DNA of 64,000 nucleotides from Burkholderiales bacterium. Lineage in GTDB: Bacteria > Pseudomonadota > Gammaproteobacteria > Burkholderiales > Usitatibacteraceae. Where the stretch lies: the NCBI GenBank assembly GCA_019634955.1, contig JAHCAK010000013.1, positions 25,818 to 89,817 on the forward strand, given 5' to 3'. The position numbers and the translations under genes are program-made. Positions 24,350 through 32,587 of this stretch are shown in pieces (within the stretch, counting starts at the first letter, position 1; every line of letters starts with the position of its first letter). The notes beneath the pieces are model-generated. The model worked only from the letters and a program-made list of their open reading frames with translations. It did no database searches and was not told the origin of the DNA.

Positions 24350-24799
24350 CTACCGGGCCGCGCGGGCCCGGGCGCGGTGGAGCTTCTCGACGCTCGCCTG
24401 CAACTGCGCGACCTGGCGCGAGAGGGCGCGTACGTCGCGGGCGGTCGGCACGCCCAGCTTGGAGATGGCCTTGGAGACGCGGCTCTCGAACACCTTCTCG
24501 AGGTGCGAGACCGCCTCGACGGTGCGGGTGCGGGCTTCCTCGGCGCGGGCGCAGGCGGCCTCGCGCGCCTTCTCGGCGCGGGCCAGCGCGGCGCGGCGGC
24601 TGCGGGCCTCGAGCGCGGCACCCTGCTTCACCAGCGCATCGAAGGCGCCCGCGGCGGACTCGCGCACGCCGGTGGCGGCCTGCACGCCGGCCTCGAGGGC
24701 CTTCTGCGCGGAGGCGCGGATGGTACGGACGGCCTTGGCGGGCGTCACCGCCGGCGCCGGGGACTTGCGACTGCGGGGGGTACGGGGGGTGCGTGCCAT
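24350..24799 (-). CDS. Phasin-family granule-associated protein, second paralogue
   Basis: A 149-residue, almost entirely helical protein. A basic N-terminus (MARTPRTPRSRKSP) is followed by an alanine-rich amphipathic helix and a coiled-coil C-terminus. The stretch LEKVFESRVSKAISKLGVPT aligns with the first phasin's LEQVFEDRVSRSLNRLGVLT, so the two are paralogues; here the basic segment is N-terminal rather than C-terminal. It is the first gene of an operon with patatin, the TetR regulator and the TPR protein. It shares the 34-bp promoter element with the first phasin. It could coat PHA, wax or triacylglycerol inclusions. Confidence 0.78.
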   Translation of the reverse strand: MARTPRTPRSRKSPAPAVTPAKAVRTIRASAQKALEAGVQAATGVRESAAGAFDALVKQGAALEARSRRAALARAEKAREAACARAEEARTRTVEAVSHLEKVFESRVSKAISKLGVPTARDVRALSRQVAQLQASVEKLHRARARAAR

Positions 24800-24886
24800 C
24801 GTCGTTCCTTTCGTCGTTCGTTGCCGTGATCGCCGCCCCGTTGCGGAGGGGCGGCACCGCGGGGCGAAGGGCCCCGCTCATGCCGA

Positions 24887-24920
24887 CAGGCTAGGCGAAA
24901 GGATTAGAGGGGGCACACTA
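24887..24920 (-). promoter_or_regulatory. Conserved phasin-promoter element, copy 2
   Basis: On the minus strand TAGTGTG-N4-CTCTAATCCT-N3-GCCTAGCCTG, ending 87 bases before the second phasin ATG. It matches copy 1 (18333-18366) in all three blocks. It also lies about 90 bases upstream of the divergent acyl-CoA reductase gene, so it could influence both directions. Confidence 0.6.
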
Positions 24921-25006
24921 AATCTGGCGGGGCCGCCGGGGCCGGCCCGCAGGGCCCCCGTGTATGATTCGCCCCAAACGACACGACCGCGGGGGAGAAC
25001 CAAGCC

Positions 25007-26998
25007 ATGTCCTATTTCGTCACCGGCGGCACCGGGTTCATCGGGCGCTTCCTCATCGACCGCCTCCTCCAGCGGGAGGGAACAGTCTTCGTGCTGGTCC
25101 GCAAGGCGTCGGTGAAGAAGCTCGACGCCCTTCGCCCCCGCTGGGGCGCGGAGGCCAAGCGCGTCGTCGCCGTCGTGGGCGACCTGGCACGGCCGAAGCT
25201 GGGCGTCTCCGCGGCGGACCTGGCGAAGCTCAAGGGCAAGGTCGGCCACCTCTTCCACCTTGCGGCCGTCTACGACCTCTCGGCCGACGCCGCCAGCCAG
25301 GAGAAGGCCAACATCGACGGCACGCGCCACGCGGTGCAGTTCGCCGAGGCCGTGCGCGCCGGATGCTTCCACCACGTGAGCTCGATCGCCGCCGCGGGCC
25401 TCTACGACGGCGTCTTCCGCGAGGACATGTTCGAGGAGGCCGAGGAGCTCGACCACCCCTACTTCCGCACCAAGCACGATTCCGAGGGCATCGTGCGCGC
25501 CGAATGCAAGCGCCCCTGGCGCGTCTACCGGCCGGCCATCGTAGTCGGGCACTCGAAGACGGGCGAGATCGACAAGATCGACGGGCCGTACTACTTCTTC
25601 AAGCTCATCCAGAAGCTGCGCAAGGCCCTGCCCCAGTGGATGCCCACGGTCGGCATCGAGGGCGGGCGCATCAACATGGTGCCCGTGGACTACGTGGTCG
25701 ACGCGATGGACCACATCGCCCACCGCAAGGGCCTGGACGGCCAGTGCTTCCACCTGACCGACCCCGAGCCGCGCCGCATCGGCGAGATCCTCAACCTCTT
25801 CGCCAAGGCCGCGCACGCGCCGCAGATGACGATGCGGCTCAACGCGAAGATGTTCGGCTTCATCCCGTCCTTCGTGATCGACTCGGCGATGTCGCTCGCG
25901 CCGGTGCGCCGCATCCAGAAGCAGGTGCTCTCGGACCTGGGCATCCCGCAGGACATGTTCAAGTTCGTGAACTACCCGACCCGGTTCGACAGCCGGGAGT
26001 GCGCCAAGGCGCTCAAGGGTTCCGGCATCGCCGTCCCGCCCCTCGAGGACTACGCGTGGCGCCTGTGGGACTACTGGGAGCGCCACCTCGACCCGGACCT
26101 CTTCATCGACCGCTCGCTCGCGGGCAAGGTGAAGGACAAGGTGATCGTCATCACCGGCGGCACCTCCGGGATCGGCGAGGCGACGGCGTACAAGATGGCC
26201 GAGGCCGGCGCCCAGGTGGTGCTGGTGGCGCGCGACCCGGAGAAGGCCGAGCCCGTGCTCTCGCGCATCAGGTCCGCGGGCGGCAAGGCGAAGTTCTACT
26301 CCTGCGACCTCGCGGACATCGCCGACTGCGACAGGCTCGTCGCCGGCGTCCTCAAGGACTTCGGGCGTTGCGACTTCCTCGTGAACAACGCCGGCCGCTC
26401 GATCCGGCGCGGCATCGCCTCGTCCTTCGACCGCTTCCACGACTTCGAGCGCACGATGCAGCTCAACTACTTCGGCAGCCTGCGCCTCATCATGGGGTTC
26501 CTCCCGGCGATGATGAAGCAGAACCGGGGCCAGATCATCAACATCTCCTCGATCGGCGTGCTCACGCAGGCGCCGCGCTTCTCGGCCTACGTGGCCTCCA
26601 AGGCGGCGCTCGACGCCTTCACGGGCTGCGCGGCGAGCGAGTTCAACGACAACAACATCGCCTTCACCACGATCAACATGCCGCTCGTGAAGACGCCGAT
26701 GATCGCCCCGACCAAGCTCTACAACCACGTGCCCACCCTCACGCCCGAGCAGGCCGCGGACCTCGTCGTGGAGGCGATCGTCTACAAGCCGGTGCGCATC
26801 GCCACCCGCCTGGGCGTCTTCGGCGCGCTCCTGCACGCGGTGGCGCCGAAGGCCACGCAGATCATCCTCAACACGGCCTTCCGCATGTTCCCCGACTCGA
26901 CCGCCGCGCAGGGCCGCAAGGACGGCGCAGCGAAGGAGGTCGAGCTGACCCCCGAGCAGGTCGCCTTCGCGCAAGTCACCCAGGGCATCCACTGGTAG
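25007..26998 (+). CDS. Two-domain fatty acyl-CoA reductase (alcohol-forming type)
   Basis: A 663-residue cytoplasmic protein made of two Rossmann reductases. Residues 1-375 are an extended, male-sterility-like SDR with GGTGFIG (7-13) and YxxxK (Tyr152, Lys156). Residues 380-600 are a classical SDR with TGGTSGIGE, NNAG, ISSIG and YVASK (Tyr528, Lys532). Length and order match the Marinobacter-type enzyme that reduces acyl-CoA with NADPH through the aldehyde to the fatty alcohol. Near WS/DGAT, ACBP and phasins this would provide the alcohol half of wax esters. A hexamer TATGAT at 24963 may be its -10. Other two-step SDR substrates are possible, but architecture and context agree. Confidence 0.82.
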   Translation: MSYFVTGGTGFIGRFLIDRLLQREGTVFVLVRKASVKKLDALRPRWGAEAKRVVAVVGDLARPKLGVSAADLAKLKGKVGHLFHLAAVYDLSADAASQEKANIDGTRHAVQFAEAVRAGCFHHVSSIAAAGLYDGVFREDMFEEAEELDHPYFRTKHDSEGIVRAECKRPWRVYRPAIVVGHSKTGEIDKIDGPYYFFKLIQKLRKALPQWMPTVGIEGGRINMVPVDYVVDAMDHIAHRKGLDGQCFHLTDPEPRRIGEILNLFAKAAHAPQMTMRLNAKMFGFIPSFVIDSAMSLAPVRRIQKQVLSDLGIPQDMFKFVNYPTRFDSRECAKALKGSGIAVPPLEDYAWRLWDYWERHLDPDLFIDRSLAGKVKDKVIVITGGTSGIGEATAYKMAEAGAQVVLVARDPEKAEPVLSRIRSAGGKAKFYSCDLADIADCDRLVAGVLKDFGRCDFLVNNAGRSIRRGIASSFDRFHDFERTMQLNYFGSLRLIMGFLPAMMKQNRGQIINISSIGVLTQAPRFSAYVASKAALDAFTGCAASEFNDNNIAFTTINMPLVKTPMIAPTKLYNHVPTLTPEQAADLVVEAIVYKPVRIATRLGVFGALLHAVAPKATQIILNTAFRMFPDSTAAQGRKDGAAKEVELTPEQVAFAQVTQGIHW

Positions 26999-27000
26999 CC

Positions 27001-27471
27001 ATGGGGGCCGCGCTCAAGGCCGGGGACCCGGCTCCCGACTTCGCAGGCGTGACGACGGACGGCACGCGCGTCCGCCTCGCCGACTACCGCGGCCGCACGC
27101 TGGTGCTGTACTTCTACCCCATGGACGACACGCCCGGCTGCACGAAGCAGGCGTGCTCGCTGCGCGACCACAACGCCGAGATCGCCGCGAAGGGCGCCGC
27201 GATCCTGGGCGTCTCCACCCAGGACGAGGCCTCGCACCGGCGCTTCACGGAGAAGCACCGCCTCAACTTCCCGCTGCTCGCCGATCGCGACGGCAAGGTG
27301 GGGCGCGCCTATGGCGTGCTGGGCGGCGCGGGCCTGCTCTCGGCGGCCAAGGCCTTCATGGGCATGGCCGACCGCGTGACCTTCATCATCGACGGCAAGG
27401 GCCGCATCGCCCACGTGATCGACCGGCCGGACGTGTCCAACCACGCCGGCGAGGTCCTCGCCCTCCTCTAG
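27001..27471 (+). CDS. bcp: Thioredoxin-dependent peroxiredoxin (Bcp/PrxQ type)
   Basis: A 156-residue peroxiredoxin that reduces hydrogen peroxide and organic hydroperoxides. The peroxidatic Cys47 is in DTPGCTKQACSLRD with the resolving Cys52 five residues later, the 2-Cys pattern of the PrxQ/Bcp group. The start ATG comes two bases after the stop of the acyl-CoA reductase, so the two are likely co-transcribed. Its TAG stop lies inside a CTAG that is also the stop of the convergent hydrolase. It may protect against lipid peroxides generated in a lipid-rich cell, which is speculation. Confidence 0.93.
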   Translation: MGAALKAGDPAPDFAGVTTDGTRVRLADYRGRTLVLYFYPMDDTPGCTKQACSLRDHNAEIAAKGAAILGVSTQDEASHRRFTEKHRLNFPLLADRDGKVGRAYGVLGGAGLLSAAKAFMGMADRVTFIIDGKGRIAHVIDRPDVSNHAGEVLALL

Positions 27472-28388
27472 CGGCCCGGAGCCGCCGACCGCAGGCGGGC
27501 GATCTCGCCGGCGACGAGGCGGTGCACGCGGGGATCCGCGAGCATCGCGAGGTGCCCGACGCCGGCGATCGCCGCGTTGCGGGCCCAAGCGAGGCGGCTC
27601 GAGTCCTGCGGCGACACCAGGTTGTCGTGCACCGTGTAGACCGACAAGGCCGGGCATGGGGCGCCGCCTGCCTCCGCCCGGGCGAGGGCCCCCAGGAAGC
27701 CGCTGCCCCGGCGCATCTCGCGCGCGTTGCGTCCCGCGCCGAGCGCCGCGAGGGCCGTGCCGTGGTGCGGGCTGCCCACGGTGATGACGCCAGCCACCTT
27801 CGACGCGCCGTGCGTGCGCAGGTACTCGCGGGCGCAGAGCCCTCCCATGCTGTGGCACACGAGGATCACGCGGCTCCCGGTGGCCGCGGCCGCCTCGTCG
27901 ACCTTGCGCCCGAGGTGCGAGGCGAAGGTGGCGATGGGCGCGAGCACCGCCGGCAGGCTGGGCGCGTGGACGGGCCCCGCGCCGGCCCGGTCGAGGGCCC
28001 GCACGAGGGCGCTCACCGTGCCGCGGTTGGAGAAGTAGCCGTGCACGACGATCACCGGCATTCCCCCGCCCGGCGCGGCCGGCGGGTCGGGGCGCAGGAT
28101 CGCGCGCTCGAGCGGAAGCCAGAGGAAGTTGTTGGCGAGCATCGCGCCCCACTCGCCGGCGAGAAGCGCGAGGCTGGCGGCGGGACCCAGCTCCTCGTCC
28201 GGCGCACGCGGCGACCGGGCCGCGTACGACAGCGCGAACGACAGGGCCACGATCGCCAGGCGCAGCAGCGCCGCGCTGGCGAGCGCCGCCGCGGGTGCGG
28301 CAGGCAGGCTCGCGCCGAGCCAGGTCCACAGGGCCACCCAGGCGCAGGCTTCGGCGACGAGCGCGAGGCGGACGAGATTGGCGAACAT
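27468..28388 (-). CDS. Membrane-anchored alpha/beta hydrolase (lipase-like)
   Basis: A 306-residue protein. The first 75 residues hold two or three hydrophobic helices, then comes an alpha/beta-hydrolase domain with MPVIVVHGYFSNRGTVSALV (oxyanion His-Gly), the nucleophile Ser180 in CHSMGGLCAREYL, and a late histidine in GVGHLAMLADPRVH. This resembles bacterial triacylglycerol lipases and PGAP1-like hydrolases anchored in the inner membrane. The start at 28388 was chosen because the hydrophobic helix begins there. A TATACT at 28397-28402 (minus strand) lies only eight bases before the ATG, suggesting a leaderless message. Substrate unknown; a lipid ester is plausible. Confidence 0.82.
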   Translation of the reverse strand: MFANLVRLALVAEACAWVALWTWLGASLPAAPAAALASAALLRLAIVALSFALSYAARSPRAPDEELGPAASLALLAGEWGAMLANNFLWLPLERAILRPDPPAAPGGGMPVIVVHGYFSNRGTVSALVRALDRAGAGPVHAPSLPAVLAPIATFASHLGRKVDEAAAATGSRVILVCHSMGGLCAREYLRTHGASKVAGVITVGSPHHGTALAALGAGRNAREMRRGSGFLGALARAEAGGAPCPALSVYTVHDNLVSPQDSSRLAWARNAAIAGVGHLAMLADPRVHRLVAGEIARLRSAAPGR

Positions 28389-28481
28389 GCCTGGCCAGTA
28401 TAGCAACGCCCCCCGGAGGCGCTCCGGACGCGTGCTACCATCCGCGCACTCCACGATGCCCGACAAGAACAGAATCGCGCG

Positions 28482-30500
28482 ATGCCGCTTCACGCCGCCA
28501 CGATCTTCCTGAGCGCGTTCCTGCTCTTCCTCGTCCAGCCCGTCCTCGCCAAGCAGGTCCTCCCGTGGTACGGGGGGGCGGCGATCGTCTGGACCACCTG
28601 CATGGTGTTCTTCCAGTCCATGCTGCTCCTCGGGTACGCGTACTCGCACTGGCTCGCGAGCCGCGTGGACTCGCCGCGGCAGAACGGGATCCACATCGCG
28701 CTCCTCCTCGCGAGCCTCGCGTTCCTCCCCATCCTGCCCGCGGAGTCGTGGAAGCCGGCCGGGGACGAAAACCCCGTGGCCCGCATCCTGCTGCTCCTCT
28801 TCGCGACGGTCGGGCTGCCCTACTTCCTGCTCTCCTCGACGAGCCCGCTCATCCAGGCGTGGTTCGCGCGCGAGTTCCCGGGCTCCAGCCCGTACCGCCT
28901 GTTCGCCCTCTCCAACCTCGCCTCGATGCTGGCGCTCCTGGGCTACCCTTTCCTCTTCGAGCCCTGGCTCGCGAGCCCGGCGCAGTCCTGGGCGTGGTCC
29001 GGCGGCTACGCCCTCTTCGTGGCGACCTGCGCGGCGCTCGCGTGGAGGAGCCGGGGGCTGCCCGCCCTCGAGCGCGCCGCGGCCGGCGCGGCGGAAGCCG
29101 CCGAGCCGCGGCCCGCCGCCGCGACCCTCGTCCTGTGGCTCGCGCTCGCCACGATGGGCTCGGTCGTGCTCCTCGCCGTCTCCAACCACCTCACGCAGAA
29201 CGTCTCGTCCATCCCGCTGCTCTGGGTGGTGCCGCTCGCGATCTACCTCCTCACCTTCATCCTGTGTTTCGAGGGCACGCGCTGGTACCGCCGCGACGCC
29301 TACCTCGGCTTCCTGGTGTGGATCCTGTGCGTGATGGCGTGGTTCCTCGCCGACAAGCGCCTGCAGTTCGAGCTGGGCTGGCAGGTGGCCGTGTTCGCGG
29401 CCGGGCTCTTCATCGTGTGCATGTTCTGCCACGGGGAGCTCGCGCGGCTGCGCCCCGGACCGCGGCACCTCACGCTCTTCTACCTCGTGGTGTCCCTGGG
29501 CGGCGTCGCCGGCGGCGTGCTGGTCGGGATCGTGGCGCCGCTGGCGCTCCCGGGCTACCTCGAGCTCGAGATCGCCCTCGTCGTCGTGGCGTTGCTCGCG
29601 CTCGTCGTGAACGCCGACCGGCCGAAGCCCATCATCGCCATGTTCGCCGCCGTGTGCGCCTTCACCTCCGGCGCGCTGGCCTGGCGCGTGCAGACCTTCA
29701 CCGAGGACACGCTGCTGGTGGAGCGCAACTTCTACGGCGTGCTGCGCGTGAAGGAGGTCCTGGCGCGCGACACCGATCCCGAGACACGCTACCGCTCGCT
29801 CGTGCACGGGGCCATCCTGCACGGCGAGCAGTGGATGGCGGAGAAGTACCGCCGCGCCGCCACGACCTACTACAAGACCACGTCGGGCATCGGCCGGACC
29901 CTCCTCGCCCACGAGGGCCAGGCCATCAAGGTCGGCGTGATCGGCCTGGGCACCGGGACGCTCGCCACCTACGGCGACGCCGACGACACCTACCGCTTCT
30001 ACGACATCAATCCGGCCGTGCCGCGCGTGGCGCGCGAGTACTTCACCTACCTGTCGGACACCCCGGCCAGGGTCGAGATCGTGCTCGGCGACGCCCGCCT
30101 GGCGCTGGAGCGCGAGGGCGTGCAGGGCTTCGACGTGCTGGCCGTGGACGCGTTCTCCGGGGACTCCATCCCCGTGCACCTCATCACCGTGGAGGCCGTG
30201 GGCGCCTACCTCCGGCACATGAGGCCGCGCGGCGTCATCGCCTTCCACGTCTCCAACCGCTTCCTCGACCTGAAGCCGGTGCTGCTCGCGATCGCCGAGA
30301 GGCACGGCCTGGAGTACGCCTTCGTCCACGAGACCGGCGACGACGGCGGCACGACGAGCGACTGGGTGCTGCTCACGCGCCACAAGCCGTTCATCCTGCG
30401 ACCCGAAATCGTCGAGGCGACCGAGCCCGTCGCGCCGCAGCCCGGATGGCGCCTGTGGACGGACGCCTACAACAACATCCTGCAGGTCTGGCGCGACTAG
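28482..30500 (+). CDS. Fused membrane transporter-like / spermidine-synthase-like protein
   Basis: A 672-residue protein. Residues 1-400 contain about ten to twelve hydrophobic helices; the C-terminal 270 residues are a spermidine-synthase-like Rossmann domain with VIGLGTGTLATYG, YDINPAV and VDAFSGDSIPVHLIT. Such fusions are widespread in Proteobacteria, and their biochemical role is unclear; many lack the polyamine-binding residues, so aminopropyl transfer should not be assumed. The ATG at 28482 gives a full first helix (FLSAFLLFLVQPVLAKQ). It stands alone between a leftward hydrolase and a leftward dehydrogenase. Confidence 0.85.
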   Translation: MPLHAATIFLSAFLLFLVQPVLAKQVLPWYGGAAIVWTTCMVFFQSMLLLGYAYSHWLASRVDSPRQNGIHIALLLASLAFLPILPAESWKPAGDENPVARILLLLFATVGLPYFLLSSTSPLIQAWFAREFPGSSPYRLFALSNLASMLALLGYPFLFEPWLASPAQSWAWSGGYALFVATCAALAWRSRGLPALERAAAGAAEAAEPRPAAATLVLWLALATMGSVVLLAVSNHLTQNVSSIPLLWVVPLAIYLLTFILCFEGTRWYRRDAYLGFLVWILCVMAWFLADKRLQFELGWQVAVFAAGLFIVCMFCHGELARLRPGPRHLTLFYLVVSLGGVAGGVLVGIVAPLALPGYLELEIALVVVALLALVVNADRPKPIIAMFAAVCAFTSGALAWRVQTFTEDTLLVERNFYGVLRVKEVLARDTDPETRYRSLVHGAILHGEQWMAEKYRRAATTYYKTTSGIGRTLLAHEGQAIKVGVIGLGTGTLATYGDADDTYRFYDINPAVPRVAREYFTYLSDTPARVEIVLGDARLALEREGVQGFDVLAVDAFSGDSIPVHLITVEAVGAYLRHMRPRGVIAFHVSNRFLDLKPVLLAIAERHGLEYAFVHETGDDGGTTSDWVLLTRHKPFILRPEIVEATEPVAPQPGWRLWTDAYNNILQVWRD

Positions 30501-30515
30501 GCGCCCGCGCCGGCC

Positions 30516-31466
30516 TCAGCGCCGCAGGTGCGCGGCGACCCGCTCCGCGATGATCGCGCTCACGCGCTCGTTCGACTCGAGCGTGACGCCAGCGATGTGG
30601 GGCGTGAGGATCAGGTTGGGGGCGTCGGCGAGCGGGCTCCCGGCCGCGAGCGGCTCCCGGTCGAACACGTCGAGCGCCGCCCCCGCGACCCTCCCCTCCA
30701 CGAGCGCCCTCGCCAGCGCCGCCTCGTCGACGATGCCGCCGCGCGCCGAATTGACGAGGATCGCGCCCGGCTTCATCCGCGCGAGGCGCGCCTCCCCGAG
30801 AAGGCCACGCGTCGCGTCGGTGAGGGGCAGGTGCAGCGAGACCACGTCGGCGGCGGCGAGCAACTCGTCCAGCGGCAGCGGCTCGGCGCCGTGCTCGCGC
30901 CACGCGGGGGAATCGGCGGGCACCACGGGATCGAAGGCCACGACGCGCATGCCCATCGCGGCGACCTTTCGCGCCGTGACGCGCCCGATGCTGCCGAAGC
31001 CGACGAGGCCGATCGTCTTGCCGGCCACCTCGCGGCCCTGGGAGAGCATCTGCCGCGGCCAGCGGCCCGCGGCCACCGCGGCAGTCGACAGGTAGGCGGC
31101 GCCGCGCAGCAGGATCATCGCCATCGCCAGCACGTACTCGGCCACCGAGTCGGCGTTGGCGCCCGTGGCCGGGTACACCGCGATGCCGCGTGCCTCGCAC
31201 GCCGCGAGGTCGATGTTGTCGAGGCCGACGCCCAGGCGCCCCACGACGCGAAGCCGCGCGGCCGCCTCGAGCGGGGCGCCGCGGACCTGCGTGCGGTTCC
31301 GCACGATCCACGCTTCCGCGCCGACGAGCGCGCGGGCGAGCGACGCGGCGTCGTCGCAGAGCGCAGGCCGGTAATCGACCTCGAAGTCGCGGGCGAGCAG
31401 CGCCACGGCGGGCGCGTCCATGCTCTCGGAGATGACGATGCGCTGCATGGGGCGGGGTTCCTTCAT
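30516..31466 (-). CDS. D-isomer-specific 2-hydroxyacid dehydrogenase (SerA-like)
   Basis: A 316-residue NAD-dependent dehydrogenase. The nucleotide-binding motif is in GLVGFGSIGRVTARKVAAMG. The catalytic arginine is in NSARGGIVDE, followed by the glutamate region and the histidine in LTPHIAGVTLESNERV. No ACT or regulatory domain follows, so it is a short form. It may be a phosphoglycerate dehydrogenase or act on glyoxylate/hydroxypyruvate; the substrate cannot be fixed. An alternative start at 31448 removes six residues and has AAGGA upstream. A TAGACT hexamer near 31490 may give it its own promoter, though it also follows rlmM by 36 bases. Confidence 0.85.
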   Translation of the reverse strand: MKEPRPMQRIVISESMDAPAVALLARDFEVDYRPALCDDAASLARALVGAEAWIVRNRTQVRGAPLEAAARLRVVGRLGVGLDNIDLAACEARGIAVYPATGANADSVAEYVLAMAMILLRGAAYLSTAAVAAGRWPRQMLSQGREVAGKTIGLVGFGSIGRVTARKVAAMGMRVVAFDPVVPADSPAWREHGAEPLPLDELLAAADVVSLHLPLTDATRGLLGEARLARMKPGAILVNSARGGIVDEAALARALVEGRVAGAALDVFDREPLAAGSPLADAPNLILTPHIAGVTLESNERVSAIIAERVAAHLRR

Positions 31467-31502
31467 CTGGTCTCGGGCGGGCGGCCCGAGTCTAGCACGC
31501 GC

Positions 31503-32570
31503 TCAACGCGGCCCCGCGGCGAGCCAGGCCGTGACCTCCTCGCGGTCGTGGTAGAGGTGGCGCACGGCGAGCCGGAACGGGCGCCCCGCGAAGGCCTCGG
31601 CAACGATGCCGCGGGCGCGCTCCACTTCCTCGCGGCGCTTCTTCATCGGCAGCTTCAGGTTGAAGATCGCCTCGCGGCACCACCCGCCGGCCACCCAGCG
31701 CGCCGCCAGCGCGGCCACCCGCGAAGGGCTCTCGACCATGTCGCACACCAGCCAGTCCACGGGCTCGGCCTGGCGGAAGCGGAAGCCGTCCTCGCGCCGG
31801 TGGCGCACCTGCCCCGTCTCGAGGAGGGCCGCGTCGATCGGCCCGTTGTCCACGGCCGTCACCATGAGGCCGTGGCGCACGAGCTGCCAGGTCCAGCCGC
31901 CCGGCGAGGCGCCCAGGTCCACGGCCGTCATGCCGGGGCGCAGACGCTTTCGCGTGCCCTCCTCGCCCAGGAAGAAGAGCAGCGCCTCGGCGAGCTTGAG
32001 CGTGGAGCGCGACGGCGCGCCCGCCGGCATGCGCAGCCTCGGGATGCCCATGGGCCATGGCGAGCTGCGCGCGACGCGGGAGAGACCCACGTGGCAGGCG
32101 GCGCCGCCGAGGAAGAACACGTGCAGGCGCTCGGGCGCCCGCGCGTCGTCCACTGCGACGCCGGCGCTCGCGAGGGCGCGGCGCAGGTGGGGCGCCAGCG
32201 GCCGCAGCAGCGAGGCGAGCGCCTTGCCGTCGTTGGTGTCCGGCGTCTCGATGAAGACCTCGCGGAACGACCTGCCCAGGGCCGCCGCCGCGGCCGCGAT
32301 CGGCGCCGCCCGGTCGCCCACGGGCAGGTCGGCGAGCGCGTCGCCGCAGCGCACCACCTGCCGCGGGAAGACGAGCGCGTTCGCGTCGACGCTCGCGGCG
32401 AACCGGGCCGCCGCCGGCGCGTCGTGGGGGTGGAAGATGGCGTGCGCGCCGTCGGGCCGCGCCTTGACGAAGCCCGCGACTCCCGCGGACGCGGCCAGCT
32501 CGGTGAGCTCCTGCGCGCATTCGCGCTCGAAACCCGCGCGGCAGTAGGCGAGAAGGCTCGCCGGATCCAT
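31503..32570 (-). CDS. rlmM: 23S rRNA (cytidine-2498-2'-O)-methyltransferase
   Basis: A 355-residue protein, close to the 366 of E. coli RlmM. The N-terminal half is a THUMP-like RNA-binding region (LLAYCRAGFERECAQELTE at the start). The C-terminal half is an RrmJ/FtsJ-type Rossmann domain with the SAM motif AVDLGASPGGWTWQLV and the catalytic-site segments WLVCDMVESP and AIFNLKLPMKKR, holding the K-D-K-E type residues. It methylates C2498 of 23S rRNA. It starts 17 bases after tatD and belongs to the long leftward housekeeping block. Confidence 0.93.
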   Translation of the reverse strand: MDPASLLAYCRAGFERECAQELTELAASAGVAGFVKARPDGAHAIFHPHDAPAAARFAASVDANALVFPRQVVRCGDALADLPVGDRAAPIAAAAAALGRSFREVFIETPDTNDGKALASLLRPLAPHLRRALASAGVAVDDARAPERLHVFFLGGAACHVGLSRVARSSPWPMGIPRLRMPAGAPSRSTLKLAEALLFFLGEEGTRKRLRPGMTAVDLGASPGGWTWQLVRHGLMVTAVDNGPIDAALLETGQVRHRREDGFRFRQAEPVDWLVCDMVESPSRVAALAARWVAGGWCREAIFNLKLPMKKRREEVERARGIVAEAFAGRPFRLAVRHLYHDREEVTAWLAAGPR

Positions 32571-32587
32571 GGCGCCCGGCCCGCCGC

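Noticed and set aside
16534..26998. Lipid locus as a recently acquired island.
   Set aside because: GC content and codon pattern look like the flanks, and no integrase, tRNA, direct repeat or insertion sequence borders it.
28482..30500. A genuine spermidine synthase for polyamine production.
   Set aside because: The domain is fused to a polytopic membrane region, and I could not confirm polyamine-site residues; family membership does not establish the reaction.
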